From the NCBI RefSeq assembly GCF_936928535.1, contig NZ_CAKZHY010000171.1, positions 62,001 through 126,000 on the forward strand: a stretch of 64,000 bases of DNA. The letters are read 5' to 3'. Positions 51,877 through 60,949 of the stretch are shown here, piece by piece (the stretch's first letter is position 1; every line of letters starts with the position of its first letter). Made by a program: the position numbers and the translations under genes. The stretch is from an uncultured Bradyrhizobium sp. (GTDB lineage: Bacteria > Pseudomonadota > Alphaproteobacteria > Rhizobiales > Xanthobacteraceae). The notes under the pieces are model-generated. The model was not told the origin of the DNA and made no database searches. It saw only the letters and a list, made by a program, of their open reading frames with translations.

Positions 51877-53133
51877 ATGACCATTGCCGATCAAGTCACG
51901 GGATCGACGATCGCGGGAACCGCAGGTGCCAAGCCTGCGGAGGCCAAGCCGCGCGTTGCTGCGCCGGCCATCACGCTGCCGGCCATCGGCGAGCGCGAGC
52001 TCAGGCTCGATCTGTTCCGCGGCCTCGCGCTGTGGCTGATCTTCATCGACCATCTGCCGCCCAATCTCCTGACCTGGTTCACCATCCGCAATTACGGCTT
52101 CAGCGACGCCACCGAGATCTTCATCTTCATTTCCGGCTACACCGCAGCTTTCGTCTACGGCCGCGCGATGCTGGAGAACGGTTTCGTCATCGCCACCGCA
52201 CGGGTGCTGCGGCGGGTCTGGCAGATCTATGTCGCCCACGTTTTCCTGTTCACGATCTTCCTCGCCGAAATCTCCTACGTCGCGACCAGCTTCGAGAACC
52301 CGCTCTATACCGAAGAGATGGGCATCATGGATTTTCTCAAGCAGCCCGATGTCACCATCGTGCAGGCCCTGCTGCTGCGCTTCCGTCCCGTCAACATGGA
52401 TGTGCTGCCGCTCTATATTGTCCTGATGCTCGCGCTGCCGCTGATCCTGTGGTCGATGAAGTGGCGGCCCGATGTCACGCTCGCGCTCTCGGCGCTGCTT
52501 TATGCTGCGACCTGGGAGTTCGACCTCTACTTCTCCGCCTATCCGAACGGCTTCTGGGCATTCAATCCCTTTGCCTGGCAGTTGCTGTTCGTGTTCGGCG
52601 CATGGTGCGCGCTCGGAGGTGCGCGACGCATGTCGCGCATTCTGGCCTCGCCCGTGACGATGTGGATCTCGATCGCCTATCTCGTCGCGGCGTTCTACGT
52701 GACGCTGACCTGGTACGTCCCGCAGCTCTCGCACTTCATGCCGAAGTGGATCGAGCAGTGGATGTATCCGATCGACAAGACGGACCTCGACGTGCTGCGC
52801 TTCACGCACTTCCTGGCGCTGGCCGCGCTCACCGTGCGTTTCCTGCCGCGGGAATGGCCGGGCCTGAAATCGCCGTGGTTGCGGCCGCTGATCGTGTGCG
52901 GCCAGCACTCGCTGGAGATCTTCTGTCTCGGCGTCTTCCTGGCCTTTGCCGGCCATTTCATCCTGGCCGAAGTCGCGAGCGGCCCGGCCATGCATGCGCT
53001 GATTAGTCTCTCGGGAATTCTGATCATGTGGGCGATGGCCTGGGTGATTTCGTGGTACAAGCGCGTAGCCGACAAGAGCGGTACGAAAATCAAAAACGCC
53101 GTCGGCAACGCCGATCTGGCGGGAGGGGGCTGA
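51877..53133 (+). CDS. opgC: OpgC-type acyltransferase for osmoregulated periplasmic glucans
   Basis: The 418-residue inner-membrane protein has about ten membrane segments and the OpgC N-terminal region (RLDLFRGLALWLIFIDHLPPN), with the conserved aspartate and histidine in the first segment. OpgC proteins attach succinyl groups to periplasmic glucans; in Bradyrhizobium the substrates are cyclic beta-glucans. It shares its stop/start with the next gene (TGATG). Confidence 0.9.
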   Translation: MTIADQVTGSTIAGTAGAKPAEAKPRVAAPAITLPAIGERELRLDLFRGLALWLIFIDHLPPNLLTWFTIRNYGFSDATEIFIFISGYTAAFVYGRAMLENGFVIATARVLRRVWQIYVAHVFLFTIFLAEISYVATSFENPLYTEEMGIMDFLKQPDVTIVQALLLRFRPVNMDVLPLYIVLMLALPLILWSMKWRPDVTLALSALLYAATWEFDLYFSAYPNGFWAFNPFAWQLLFVFGAWCALGGARRMSRILASPVTMWISIAYLVAAFYVTLTWYVPQLSHFMPKWIEQWMYPIDKTDLDVLRFTHFLALAALTVRFLPREWPGLKSPWLRPLIVCGQHSLEIFCLGVFLAFAGHFILAEVASGPAMHALISLSGILIMWAMAWVISWYKRVADKSGTKIKNAVGNADLAGGG

Positions 53134-53912
53134 TGAAGGCGAAGGTTCTCCTGAGCCTGATCCTGCTATGCGGGTACCTCACCGCGCCTTCAGCGCGCGC
53201 GGAAGACGCTGCGCCTGCCGCGCCCGCGGTCCCTGCAGCCTGCGAATTGCCGCCTTATCTGCTTGCCACCGAGAGCCAGCTCCACAAGGTCGCCGACGCC
53301 GTCAAGGCGGGCAAGCCGCTCGAGATCCTGGTGATCGGAAGCCGGTCGACGACGATCCCGTCCTCGGAAAGCAGCTCCTATCCGGCTCGGATGGAGGCGA
53401 TCCTCAAAGAGAAGCTGCCCCCTGCGGAGGTCGTGCACGTATCCGTAGAAATACAGAGCAAGAAGACCGCGGAGGAAGCCGCCGGAACCTTCGTTAAGCT
53501 GATGGAAGCAAAATCACCTACTCTGGTCATCTGGCAGACCGGGACGGTCGATGCTATCCGATCGATCGATCCCGACGATTTTCGCGGTGCCGTGACCGAT
53601 GGGGTCGCTGCACTGCAAGATGCAGGGGCTGACGTCGTCTTGATGAATTTGCAGTACAGCCCGCGTACCGAATCCATGATCTCGGCGCCGCCCTATCTCG
53701 ACAATATGCGGGTGGTGGCGCAGGAGCACGATATCCCGCTGTTCGACCGTTTCGCGATCATGCGGCAGTGGAATGATCAAGGACAGTTCGACCTGTTCAG
53801 CCCCTCGCGCGGCCCTGAGCTGGCGAAGCAGGTCCATGATTGCATCGGCCGGGCGTTGGCGCAGTTTGTGATCGACGCTGCCCATCTTGGGCCGGCCCAG
53901 CAGCAGAATTGA
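53133..53912 (+). CDS. SGNH-hydrolase-like secreted protein, probably inactive
   Basis: The 259-residue protein has a signal peptide (to about residue 23) and an SGNH fold: block I reads VIGSRSTT with S70 in place of the GDS serine, and VIWQTGTVDA resembles block III. The C-terminal DxxH block, present in the paralogue encoded next, is missing (FSPSRGPELAKQ at that place), so the catalytic aspartate and histidine are absent. It is translationally coupled to opgC and may act as a binding subunit for the active paralogue. Confidence 0.8.
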   Translation: MKAKVLLSLILLCGYLTAPSARAEDAAPAAPAVPAACELPPYLLATESQLHKVADAVKAGKPLEILVIGSRSTTIPSSESSSYPARMEAILKEKLPPAEVVHVSVEIQSKKTAEEAAGTFVKLMEAKSPTLVIWQTGTVDAIRSIDPDDFRGAVTDGVAALQDAGADVVLMNLQYSPRTESMISAPPYLDNMRVVAQEHDIPLFDRFAIMRQWNDQGQFDLFSPSRGPELAKQVHDCIGRALAQFVIDAAHLGPAQQQN

Positions 53913-53924
53913 GGTTGAGCGTTA

Positions 53925-54926
53925 ATGAGTTCTCTCCGCCCTTTTGGCCCGTCGACATGGCTGGCTGCGCCCGCAGCAGCGGTGTTGCTGATGCTGACGC
54001 CTGCGGCGCAAGTACCCGCTCACGCACAAGCGGCCCAGGCAACACCCGCGCCTCAGCAGGCTGCTACTCCCGAACCGGCCTCACCCTCCCAGACCACCGT
54101 CGCTACGACCAGCCAGCCGGCCGCCGAGCAGCGTGGCCTCGCCTCCCGCGCCATCGACACGGTCAAGCAGGTGGCGAAATCCGCCGGCGATATTTTCAGC
54201 CGCGTGCCGTGCCTGCCACCGAAGGGCGGCGCGAAGACGATGGGCTCGCTGCCGCATGTCGCGGGTAAGCTCGTCGCGGGCAAGCCTGTCGTGATCGTCG
54301 CGTTCGGTTCGTCGTCGACGGCGGGCTATGGTGCGAGCTCGCCCGATTTCAATTATCCAAACCGTCTCGCCGCGCAGCTGCGCCGGCAATATCCGACGGC
54401 TGACATCACCGTCGTCAATGCCGGCGTCGGCGGCGAGGATGCGCCCGAGATGATGAAGCGCCTCCAGAAGGAAGTGATCGACGTGCATCCGGATCTCGTG
54501 ATCTGGCAGGTCGGCACCAACGCCGTGCTGCGCAATCTCGATCCCGGCGACACCGCCAAAATGGTCGAGGACGGCATCACCCGGATCCAGGCGGCGGGCG
54601 ATGCCGATGTCGTGCTGGTCGACCCGCAATATTCGCCGCGTGTCACCGAGCGTCCAGAAAGCGCGAGCAAGATGGTGAGGCTGCTCGGCAAGGTCGCCGA
54701 GCTTCGTCACGTCGGCATCTTCCCGCGCTTCGAGGTGATGCGCGATTGGCACGAGAAGCAGGCGCTTCCGGTCGAGAGCTTCGTGATCGCCGATGGCCTG
54801 CACATGAACGATTGGGGCTATGCCTGCTTCGCCCAGCTGCTCGGCGACGACATCATTCACTCGGTCGGCCAGATCAAGCTCGGTGTCAACGTGCCGGCGG
54901 ACGTGCGGACCTACCGGCCGATGTAG
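53925..54926 (+). CDS. SGNH/GDSL-family secreted hydrolase or acyl-esterase
   Basis: The 333-residue protein has a signal peptide, an Ala/Pro/Thr/Gln linker (residues 35-70), and a complete SGNH set: block I FGSSST (S129-S131), NAGVGG, WQVGTNA, and block V DGLHMND. It lies 12 bases after the inactive paralogue in the opgC operon. Likely role: adding or removing acyl groups on periplasmic glucans or peptidoglycan; inferred from context. Confidence 0.85.
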   Translation: MSSLRPFGPSTWLAAPAAAVLLMLTPAAQVPAHAQAAQATPAPQQAATPEPASPSQTTVATTSQPAAEQRGLASRAIDTVKQVAKSAGDIFSRVPCLPPKGGAKTMGSLPHVAGKLVAGKPVVIVAFGSSSTAGYGASSPDFNYPNRLAAQLRRQYPTADITVVNAGVGGEDAPEMMKRLQKEVIDVHPDLVIWQVGTNAVLRNLDPGDTAKMVEDGITRIQAAGDADVVLVDPQYSPRVTERPESASKMVRLLGKVAELRHVGIFPRFEVMRDWHEKQALPVESFVIADGLHMNDWGYACFAQLLGDDIIHSVGQIKLGVNVPADVRTYRPM

Positions 54927-54938
54927 GTGCCGTAGTGC

Positions 54939-55014
54939 CGTAGGGTGGGCAAAGGCGCGCTTTTTGCGCGCCGTGCCCGCCATCTCTCTCGGTCGCAAAA
55001 AATGCGTGGGCTAC
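54939..55014. repeat. dispersed palindromic repeat, GTAGGGTGGGCAAAG type (half copy)
   Basis: GTAGGGTGGGCAAAGGCGCG matches the left arm at 51195 and is followed by GGCGCGC-TTTTT-GCGCGCC. The right arm is diverged (TGCGTGGGCTAC). The TTTTT loop between convergent genes makes it a plausible transcript end for both. Confidence 0.75.
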
Positions 55015-55023
55015 AATTCAACC

Positions 55024-56211
55024 TCACGCCTTCTCCAGCGCCGCCGTGAGATCCTCGATCAGATCATCCACATGCTCGAGCCCGGCCGAGAAGCGGATGA
55101 ATCCCTCGCTGATGCCGAGCGCAGCACGGTCCTCAGGCTTCAGCCGCTGATGCGTCGTCGTCGCCGGATGCGTGACGAGGCTCTTGGCATCGCCGAGATT
55201 GTTCGAGATCTTTGCGAGCTTCAGCTCGTTGAGCACGCGGAAAGCCGCCTGCTTGCCGCCCTTGACCTCGAAGCCCACCAGCGTCGAGCCGCCGCGCATC
55301 TGCTTCTTCACCAAGGCCGCCTGCGGATGATCCTCGCGGCCGGGATAAACCAGCCGTGAAATCTTGGGATGGCTCGCCAGCACGTCGGCGATACGCGCCG
55401 CAGTGTCGGTCTGCGCGCGCACGCGCACGCCCAACGTCTCCAGGCCCTTGAGCAGGACCCAGGCGTTGAACGGCGAGATCGAAGGGCCGGTCTGGCGCAT
55501 GAAATTGTGGATGTGCTCGGCGATGAAGGCTTCGGAGGACAGGATGATGCCGCCCAGGCACCGGCCCTGGCCGTCGATATGCTTGGTCGCGGAGTAGACC
55601 ACGACGTCGGCGCCCAGTGCGAGCGGGCTCTGCCAGATCGGCGTCGCGAACACGTTGTCGACGACGAGCCGCGCGCCGCCCTTGTGCGCGATCTCGGCAA
55701 TGCCGGGAATGTCGAGCACGTCGAGCGTCGGGTTGGTCGGGCTCTCCAGGAAGAACGTCTTGGTGCTTGGCTTCACCGCGCGCTGCCATTCGTCGAGATT
55801 GGCTCCGTCGACCAGCGTGGTCTCGATGCCGTAGCGCGGCAACAAATCCTGGATGACGTAGAGACACGAGCCGAACAGCGCGCGCGACGCCACCACGTGA
55901 TCGCCGGCTTTGAGCGGCGCGAGGATCGCCGTCGTCACCGCAGCCATGCCTGTTGCCGCCGAGCGCGCCGCTTCGGCGCCTTCGAGCTCGATCATGCGGC
56001 GCTCGAACATCGCGATCGTCGGGTTCGAATAGCGCGAATAGATGAAGCCGGGGTCCTCGCCCTTGAACCGCGCCTCGCACTCCTCGGCGCTGTTGTAGAC
56101 ATAGCCCTGGGTCAGGAACAGCGCCTCCGACGTCTCGCCATATTGCGAGCGCAGGGTGCCGGAATGGACCAGGCGGGTTTCGGGACGGTAAGAGGCAGGC
56201 GACTTCGACAT
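55024..56211 (-). CDS. metZ: O-succinylhomoserine sulfhydrylase MetZ
   Basis: The 395-residue PLP enzyme has the Cys/Met-metabolism family features: YSRYSNPT, the PLP-lysine motif SATKHIDGQGR, and NNLGDAKSLVTHPATTTH. MetZ makes homocysteine directly from O-succinylhomoserine and sulphide. The ATG at 56211 has GGAGGG before it; the frame starting at 56289 lies in the riboswitch leader. The SAM-II riboswitch upstream supports the assignment over cystathionine gamma-synthase. Confidence 0.93.
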   Translation of the reverse strand: MSKSPASYRPETRLVHSGTLRSQYGETSEALFLTQGYVYNSAEECEARFKGEDPGFIYSRYSNPTIAMFERRMIELEGAEAARSAATGMAAVTTAILAPLKAGDHVVASRALFGSCLYVIQDLLPRYGIETTLVDGANLDEWQRAVKPSTKTFFLESPTNPTLDVLDIPGIAEIAHKGGARLVVDNVFATPIWQSPLALGADVVVYSATKHIDGQGRCLGGIILSSEAFIAEHIHNFMRQTGPSISPFNAWVLLKGLETLGVRVRAQTDTAARIADVLASHPKISRLVYPGREDHPQAALVKKQMRGGSTLVGFEVKGGKQAAFRVLNELKLAKISNNLGDAKSLVTHPATTTHQRLKPEDRAALGISEGFIRFSAGLEHVDDLIEDLTAALEKA

Positions 56212-56250
56212 AGGACCCTCCGATATGACCATTGAAGCAAAAACGGTCAT

Positions 56251-56283
56251 AAAAAAACCGGCCTGGATATCTCCACGGGCCGG
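56251..56283 (-). terminator. intrinsic terminator of the metZ riboswitch (expression platform)
   Basis: On the minus strand CCGGCC (56283-56278) pairs with GGCCGG (56263-56258), followed by seven T residues (56257-56251). The upstream arm can instead pair, as CCCGGCC, with GGCCGGG at 56303-56297, forming an antiterminator. The two structures exclude each other. Confidence 0.8.
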
Positions 56284-56301
56284 GATCACAGAGGTCCCCG
56301 G

Positions 56302-56356
56302 CCTGTTTAGCGACTTATTTAACGTGGCTGCAAGCCGGCCGGCTCAAATCACCACG
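56302..56356 (-). ncRNA. SAM-II riboswitch upstream of metZ
   Basis: The minus-strand sequence reads CGTGGTGATTTG, then GGCTTGCAGCCACG, then TTAAATAAGTCGCTAAA, the conserved SAM-II (metA motif) aptamer. P1 is formed by CGTGG and CCACG; the AAGTCGCTAAA segment makes the pseudoknot. Its place, 90-145 bases before metZ, and the terminator switch downstream fit repression by S-adenosylmethionine. Confidence 0.93.
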
Positions 56357-56445
56357 GGATAAGTGATGCTCATATTCCGCAATGCCCTTTCCGTCAAGGC
56401 GTCCATCGGATAGCCGTAAAAGGCTCGTATTTCCCGCAAGTCCGG

Positions 56446-57582
56446 ATGTATTTGAGCCCCGATGAGGACCCCCGGTTGACGTTCACGGTTGCCCCCGATG
56501 CCAACGGTATCCTGCCCGACCGCATGATCGCGGCGATGGCGGAAGAGGGTCTCATCCTGCCCGCCTATGATTTCGTTGAAAGCCAGATCCAGCCGGCGAG
56601 CCTCGATCTGCGCCTCGGCGACATCGCCTATCGCGTGCGTGCGAGCTTCCTGCCGGGTCCCGGCGCCACCGTTGCCGAGCGTATCGACCAGTTGAAGCTG
56701 CACGAGTTCAGCCTCGCCGATGGCGCGGTGCTGGAGACCAATTGCGTCTACATCGTGCCGCTGCTGGAGAGCCTGGCGCTCCCGCCGGAGATCGTCGCGG
56801 CCGCCAATCCGAAAAGCTCGACCGGCCGGCTCGATGTGTTCACCCGCGTCATCGCCGATGGCACGCGTCGTTTCGACATGATCGGCGCCGGCTATCATGG
56901 CCCGCTCTATGCCGAGATCAGCCCGAAGACGTTTCCGGTGCTGGTGCGCGAGGGCTCGCGCCTCAGCCAAGTGCGCTTCCGCACCGGCGATGCCATTCTC
57001 AATGCCGACGAACTCGACGCGCTCCATGCCACTGAACGTCTCGTCGATATCGACGATGCCGATCTCACCGGCGGCGTCGCCGTCTCGGTCGATCTCTCCG
57101 GCGCGAAGGGCACGGGCTTCGTCGGCTATCGCGCCAAGCGCCACACCGGCGTGGTCGATGTCGATCGTCGCTCCGGTTACGCGGTGGAAGATTTCTGGGA
57201 GCCGATCTCGGCGCGTCCCGACGGCAGCCTGATCCTCGATCCCGGCGAGTTCTACATCCTGGCGTCGAAAGAGGCGGTGCAGGTCCCGCCCGATTACGCC
57301 GCGGAGATGGTGCCGTTCGATCCGCTGGTCGGCGAATTCCGCGTGCATTACGCCGGATTCTTCGATCCCGGCTTCGGCTATGCCGGTGCGGGCGGGCAAG
57401 GCGCGCGCGCCGTTCTGGAGGTGCGCTCGCGCGAAGTGCCGTTCATTCTCGAGCACGGCCAGATCGTTGGCCGTTTGGTCTACGAAAAGATGCTGGCGCG
57501 CCCCGACGCCATGTACGGCCAGCGCATCGGCTCCAACTACCAGGCCCAGGGCCTGAAACTATCGAAGCATTTTCGGGTGTAG
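56446..57582 (+). CDS. dcd: 2'-deoxycytidine 5'-triphosphate deaminase (two-domain form)
   Basis: The 378-residue protein is about twice the length of E. coli Dcd and has two trimeric dUTPase-like halves: ASLDLRLGD and NPKSSTGRLDVFTRV in the first, and ALK-like EFYILASKEAVQVP and GQIVGRLVYEKM in the second. This long form is usual in alphaproteobacteria. It deaminates dCTP to dUTP for dTTP synthesis. It is divergent from metZ; the ribosome-binding site is weak. Confidence 0.9.
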   Translation: MYLSPDEDPRLTFTVAPDANGILPDRMIAAMAEEGLILPAYDFVESQIQPASLDLRLGDIAYRVRASFLPGPGATVAERIDQLKLHEFSLADGAVLETNCVYIVPLLESLALPPEIVAAANPKSSTGRLDVFTRVIADGTRRFDMIGAGYHGPLYAEISPKTFPVLVREGSRLSQVRFRTGDAILNADELDALHATERLVDIDDADLTGGVAVSVDLSGAKGTGFVGYRAKRHTGVVDVDRRSGYAVEDFWEPISARPDGSLILDPGEFYILASKEAVQVPPDYAAEMVPFDPLVGEFRVHYAGFFDPGFGYAGAGGQGARAVLEVRSREVPFILEHGQIVGRLVYEKMLARPDAMYGQRIGSNYQAQGLKLSKHFRV

Positions 57583-57602
57583 TGCCAGCTCCACTCTCCG
57601 CC

Positions 57603-57703
57603 GTCATGCCCCGCGAAGGCGGGGCATCCAGTACGCCGCAGCCTGTCGGCTGTTTATCAGCCGTCTCGGAGTACTGGATCGCCCGATCAAGTCGGGCGAT
57701 GAC
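57603..57703. repeat. dispersed palindromic repeat after dcd
   Basis: GTCATGCCCCGCGAAGGCGGGGCATCCAGTAC at the left is answered by GTACTGGATCGCCCGATCAAGTCGGGCGATGAC at the right. Each arm also has its own hairpin (GCCCCGC/GCGGGGC; GCCCGA/TCGGGC). Confidence 0.85.
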
Positions 57704-57754
57704 AGCGAACGTGTGGCAGGATGCATCGCAAATTCCGGGCTACGAGGTCTCGCC

Positions 57755-58183
57755 ATGACCGACCAATCCCAACTCGACGCAAACATCCTCAACGACGTCG
57801 CCGACGCATTGATCTATTCGGATCGCAACGGCACGATCACGCGCTGGAATCGCGCATCCACCGCGCTGTTCGGCTTCACCGCCGAGGACGCGCTCGGCCA
57901 GAATCTCGATCTGATCATCCCCGAGCATCTGCGCGCCGCGCACTGGAAAGGTTTCGAGGCCGCGCTCGCCAGCGGCGCGATGAAGCTTGCGGGACGGCCG
58001 ACGCTGACCCGCGCGCTGCACAAGAGCGGACGCAAGCTCTATATCGAAATGACTTTCGCGCTGGTGCGTGACGCCGGCGGCAGCGTGCAGGGATCGGTCG
58101 CGATGGCGCGCGATGTCACCGAGCGCGTCGAGCGCGAGCGCGCGGCCAAGGCTTCACAAGACAAGGCATCGCATAATTCGTGA
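57755..58183 (+). CDS. single PAS-domain protein
   Basis: The 142-residue protein is one PAS domain with a short charged C-terminal helix (ERVERERAAKASQ) that in larger proteins would lead to an output domain; none follows. Features are IYSDRNGTITRWNRASTALFG in pattern, PEHLRAAHWKGF and SVAMARDVTER. The P-E-x2-R-x2-H arrangement resembles the haem-binding helix of FixL, but the pattern also occurs in PAS domains without haem. The ATG at 57755 was chosen over 57713, which lies in the repeat border. Confidence 0.82.
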   Translation: MTDQSQLDANILNDVADALIYSDRNGTITRWNRASTALFGFTAEDALGQNLDLIIPEHLRAAHWKGFEAALASGAMKLAGRPTLTRALHKSGRKLYIEMTFALVRDAGGSVQGSVAMARDVTERVERERAAKASQDKASHNS

Positions 58184-58287
58184 TGCGGAATTGACGCGCC
58201 GTCGTGCAGGGCGTCCTGCGCGCGCATCATGTTGCCTGTCATCCGGCGCAGTGACACACTCGATCAAAACAGCGATCGGGAGCGAAC

Positions 58288-59340
58288 ATGACCGCAACAG
58301 CTGACGCCGCGCAAGAAGCGCAATGGAAATGCTGGCGCGCGGTCGCCGGACTCTACCACGCTTACTTCACCGGCCTGATCCTCACCGTGGTCACCCGGCG
58401 CGGCACGGCGGATGCCGCCGAATTCGTCTTCCGCGTGTTTCGCCGCCAGCAGCAGGAGCGTTTCCTGCCGGGGCTTAGGAAACTCGGGATCGATCATCTG
58501 CCGCCGGCCGTGGCGGCGGCGCAATATCACTACCTCTCCAACTGGATCGGCGGCGTGCATGTCGAATACATGTACGAGAGCGACACCAAGGCCTGGATCC
58601 GCTATCCGCCGCCGCGCTGGATCTGGAAAGGCCCGGCGATCTGCGGCGTGCCCGGCGAAGTCAGTCGCGCGATGCTGCGCGGCTGGCACGCCAACAACGG
58701 CGTCGCGCTCGGTGATCTCAGGCTCGGCTTCGTCTGCACCAAGCAGAGCGTCGACGGCCAGGACGGCCTCGAGGGCTACTATCATCAATACGATCACCCG
58801 CTCGAGCTCGACCAGCGCCTCGTTTACGCGCGGCACCTGGAGGCGCCGTTGTTCGATGCTAAGACCGCGCCGGCATTGCCCGTCGCAAGCTGGCCGAAGC
58901 CGCGATTGGAAAAGGCCTATCGCAACTACGCCATGGAATATGTCCGCACCGCCGCGCCGGTGATGGTGCAGCTATTCGGGCCTGAAGATGCGGGCTATCT
59001 CCTGCACATCACCGGCAAGCTGATCGGCATGCAGTTTTTCGATGAGATTGCGGAGCCGCTGGCGATGCGCCGCGGCGGTGCGCGCGAGTTCGCGTCCTTC
59101 CTCACCGCGCTGTTCGCCGCGCAGGATGACGCGGCTGAGACCACGCAATCCGAAGGCAGCTTCGAAATCCGCCAGCAGAGCTGGAAGCTGATGGACGACG
59201 TCGCTGATTACCATCGCACCTGCGCCAAGGTGCTTGAGGGGCTGTTCGAGGGGTTGGCCGCAGGATGCGGCCGCCACATCGGCGTGCAGCTGCGCTCGGC
59301 TGCAGCCGGCCGCCCGCCGCTGGTCTGGACCGTCGGTTAA
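58288..59340 (+). CDS. conserved-looking hypothetical protein, 350 residues
   Basis: I do not recognise this protein. Composition and length indicate a real gene. It is rich in aromatic residues (CWRAVAGLYHAYF; WIRYPPPRWIWKGPAICG; HQYDHPLELDQR), with an SRAMLRGWHANNG segment and no signal peptide or clear membrane segment. Histidines and tyrosines (YYHQYDHP) could form a metal or substrate site. It stands alone between the PAS gene and the MATE gene. Confidence 0.8.
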   Translation: MTATADAAQEAQWKCWRAVAGLYHAYFTGLILTVVTRRGTADAAEFVFRVFRRQQQERFLPGLRKLGIDHLPPAVAAAQYHYLSNWIGGVHVEYMYESDTKAWIRYPPPRWIWKGPAICGVPGEVSRAMLRGWHANNGVALGDLRLGFVCTKQSVDGQDGLEGYYHQYDHPLELDQRLVYARHLEAPLFDAKTAPALPVASWPKPRLEKAYRNYAMEYVRTAAPVMVQLFGPEDAGYLLHITGKLIGMQFFDEIAEPLAMRRGGAREFASFLTALFAAQDDAAETTQSEGSFEIRQQSWKLMDDVADYHRTCAKVLEGLFEGLAAGCGRHIGVQLRSAAAGRPPLVWTVG

Positions 59341-59506
59341 TTTCGCTGATCGAAATGCGCTGCCGCAGGGCACGCTTGCACCTGACGCAGGCGGAAACGG
59401 CAGCCGCCGTGCTAACAAGTGCCCACCGCGCCTTTCGCGCGAGCAAATTGATTGACACACCTAAGCATTGCCGCGCCGCAAATTGCAGATGTGCCCGGGA
59501 GAGGAA

Positions 59507-60949
59507 ATGACTGACGTCGCCGAGATCCCGGTCGATGAGGAAGAGCGCCCGCTGCCGCCGCCCGCGCGGCCCGTGCGGAGCGCGCTGGTGGACGGGCCGA
59601 TCCTGCGCACGTTGCTTGGGCTCGCCTGGCCGAACGTGGTCGCGCTCTCGGCCGGCACCTGCGTGGTGATCGCGGAGACCTCCTATATCGGACGTCTCGG
59701 CGTCGAAGCGCTGGCCGCGATGGCGCTGGTGTTTCCGACAGTGATCCTGACCATGACCATGTCGGGCGGTGCCATGGGTGGCGCAGTGGCCTCCGCCATC
59801 GCACGCGCGCTCGGCGCCGGCGATCGCGAACGCGCCGGGACGCTCGCCGCGCATGCACTGCTGATCGGCATCACGTTCGGCCTTGTCTTCATGCTGGGTA
59901 TGCTGATCTACGGATCTCAGGTGCTCATGATGCTCGGCGGCCGCGGTCAAGTGCTGGCGCATGCGGTTGCCTACACCCAGGTGTTTTTCGGCGGCGCGGT
60001 GCTGCCCTGGACGCTCAACACCATGGCCGGCGTGCTGCGCGGCACCGGCAATATGCGGCTGCCCTCGCTTCTCATCCTCAACTCCGCGGTCTGGCAAATC
60101 GTGCTCGGTGGCACGCTGGGCCTTGGGCTCGGACCTTTCCCGCAGCTCGGCATGCGCGGCGTCGCCGCCGGCGCGCTGATCGCCTACTCCATGAACATCT
60201 GCGTGATGGGCTGGTACCTGTTCTCCGGCCGCGCGCGGGTCGTCCCAAAGCTGCGCGGGCTTCGCATCCAATGGGCGATGTTCTTCGACATCCTCAGGGT
60301 CGGTGCCATCGCCTGCTTCTCGCCGCTGCAATCGGTGCTGACGATCTCGATCTTCACTCACATGCTGGCCAGGTTCGGCACCGCGATCCTTGCCGGCTAC
60401 GGCATCGGTGCGCGGCTCGAATTCCTGCTGACCTCGATCGCATTCTCGTTCGGTATTGCTTCGGTGCCGATGATCGGCATGGCGGTCGGCGCCGGGCGGA
60501 TCGCCCGCGCGCGGGGCATCGCCTGGACCGCAGGCGCGAGCGCTTTCATTGCCGTCGGCACGCCGGCCTGCCTCATCGCGCTGTTCCCCGACCTGTGGGT
60601 CAACATCTTTACGGACAGCGCCCCGGTGCACCAGACCAGCCATCAATATCTGTCGACGGTTGCGCCGTTCTACGCCTTCATCGGCCTCGCCTCGACGATG
60701 TATTTCTCGTCGCAAGGCGCAGCCAAGGTGATCGGCCCGGTGCTGGCGCAGACGGCGCGGCTGATCTACATCTCAGCCTGCGGCTGGTGGCTTTCGACGC
60801 ACGATGCCACCGCGCAAAGCTTCTTCTGGCTCGCCGCGAGCTCGATGGTCGTGCTCGGCGTGCTCTCATGCTCCAGCGTGGTGCTGACGCGCTGGGGTCC
60901 GCGCGAGGCGAAACCTGCCGTCCGGCCTGTGCTGTCGGTTGTCGACTAG
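59507..60949 (+). CDS. MATE-family multidrug/toxin exporter
   Basis: The 480-residue protein has 12 membrane segments in two homologous halves, each beginning with the MATE-style segment (LAWPNVVALSAGT; ACFSPLQSVLTI). The substrate is unknown; sodium- or proton-driven export of cationic compounds is typical. The ATG at 59507 has GGGAGAGGA before it. The C-terminus overlaps by four bases the convergent secreted-protein gene. Confidence 0.92.
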   Translation: MTDVAEIPVDEEERPLPPPARPVRSALVDGPILRTLLGLAWPNVVALSAGTCVVIAETSYIGRLGVEALAAMALVFPTVILTMTMSGGAMGGAVASAIARALGAGDRERAGTLAAHALLIGITFGLVFMLGMLIYGSQVLMMLGGRGQVLAHAVAYTQVFFGGAVLPWTLNTMAGVLRGTGNMRLPSLLILNSAVWQIVLGGTLGLGLGPFPQLGMRGVAAGALIAYSMNICVMGWYLFSGRARVVPKLRGLRIQWAMFFDILRVGAIACFSPLQSVLTISIFTHMLARFGTAILAGYGIGARLEFLLTSIAFSFGIASVPMIGMAVGAGRIARARGIAWTAGASAFIAVGTPACLIALFPDLWVNIFTDSAPVHQTSHQYLSTVAPFYAFIGLASTMYFSSQGAAKVIGPVLAQTARLIYISACGWWLSTHDATAQSFFWLAASSMVVLGVLSCSSVVLTRWGPREAKPAVRPVLSVVD

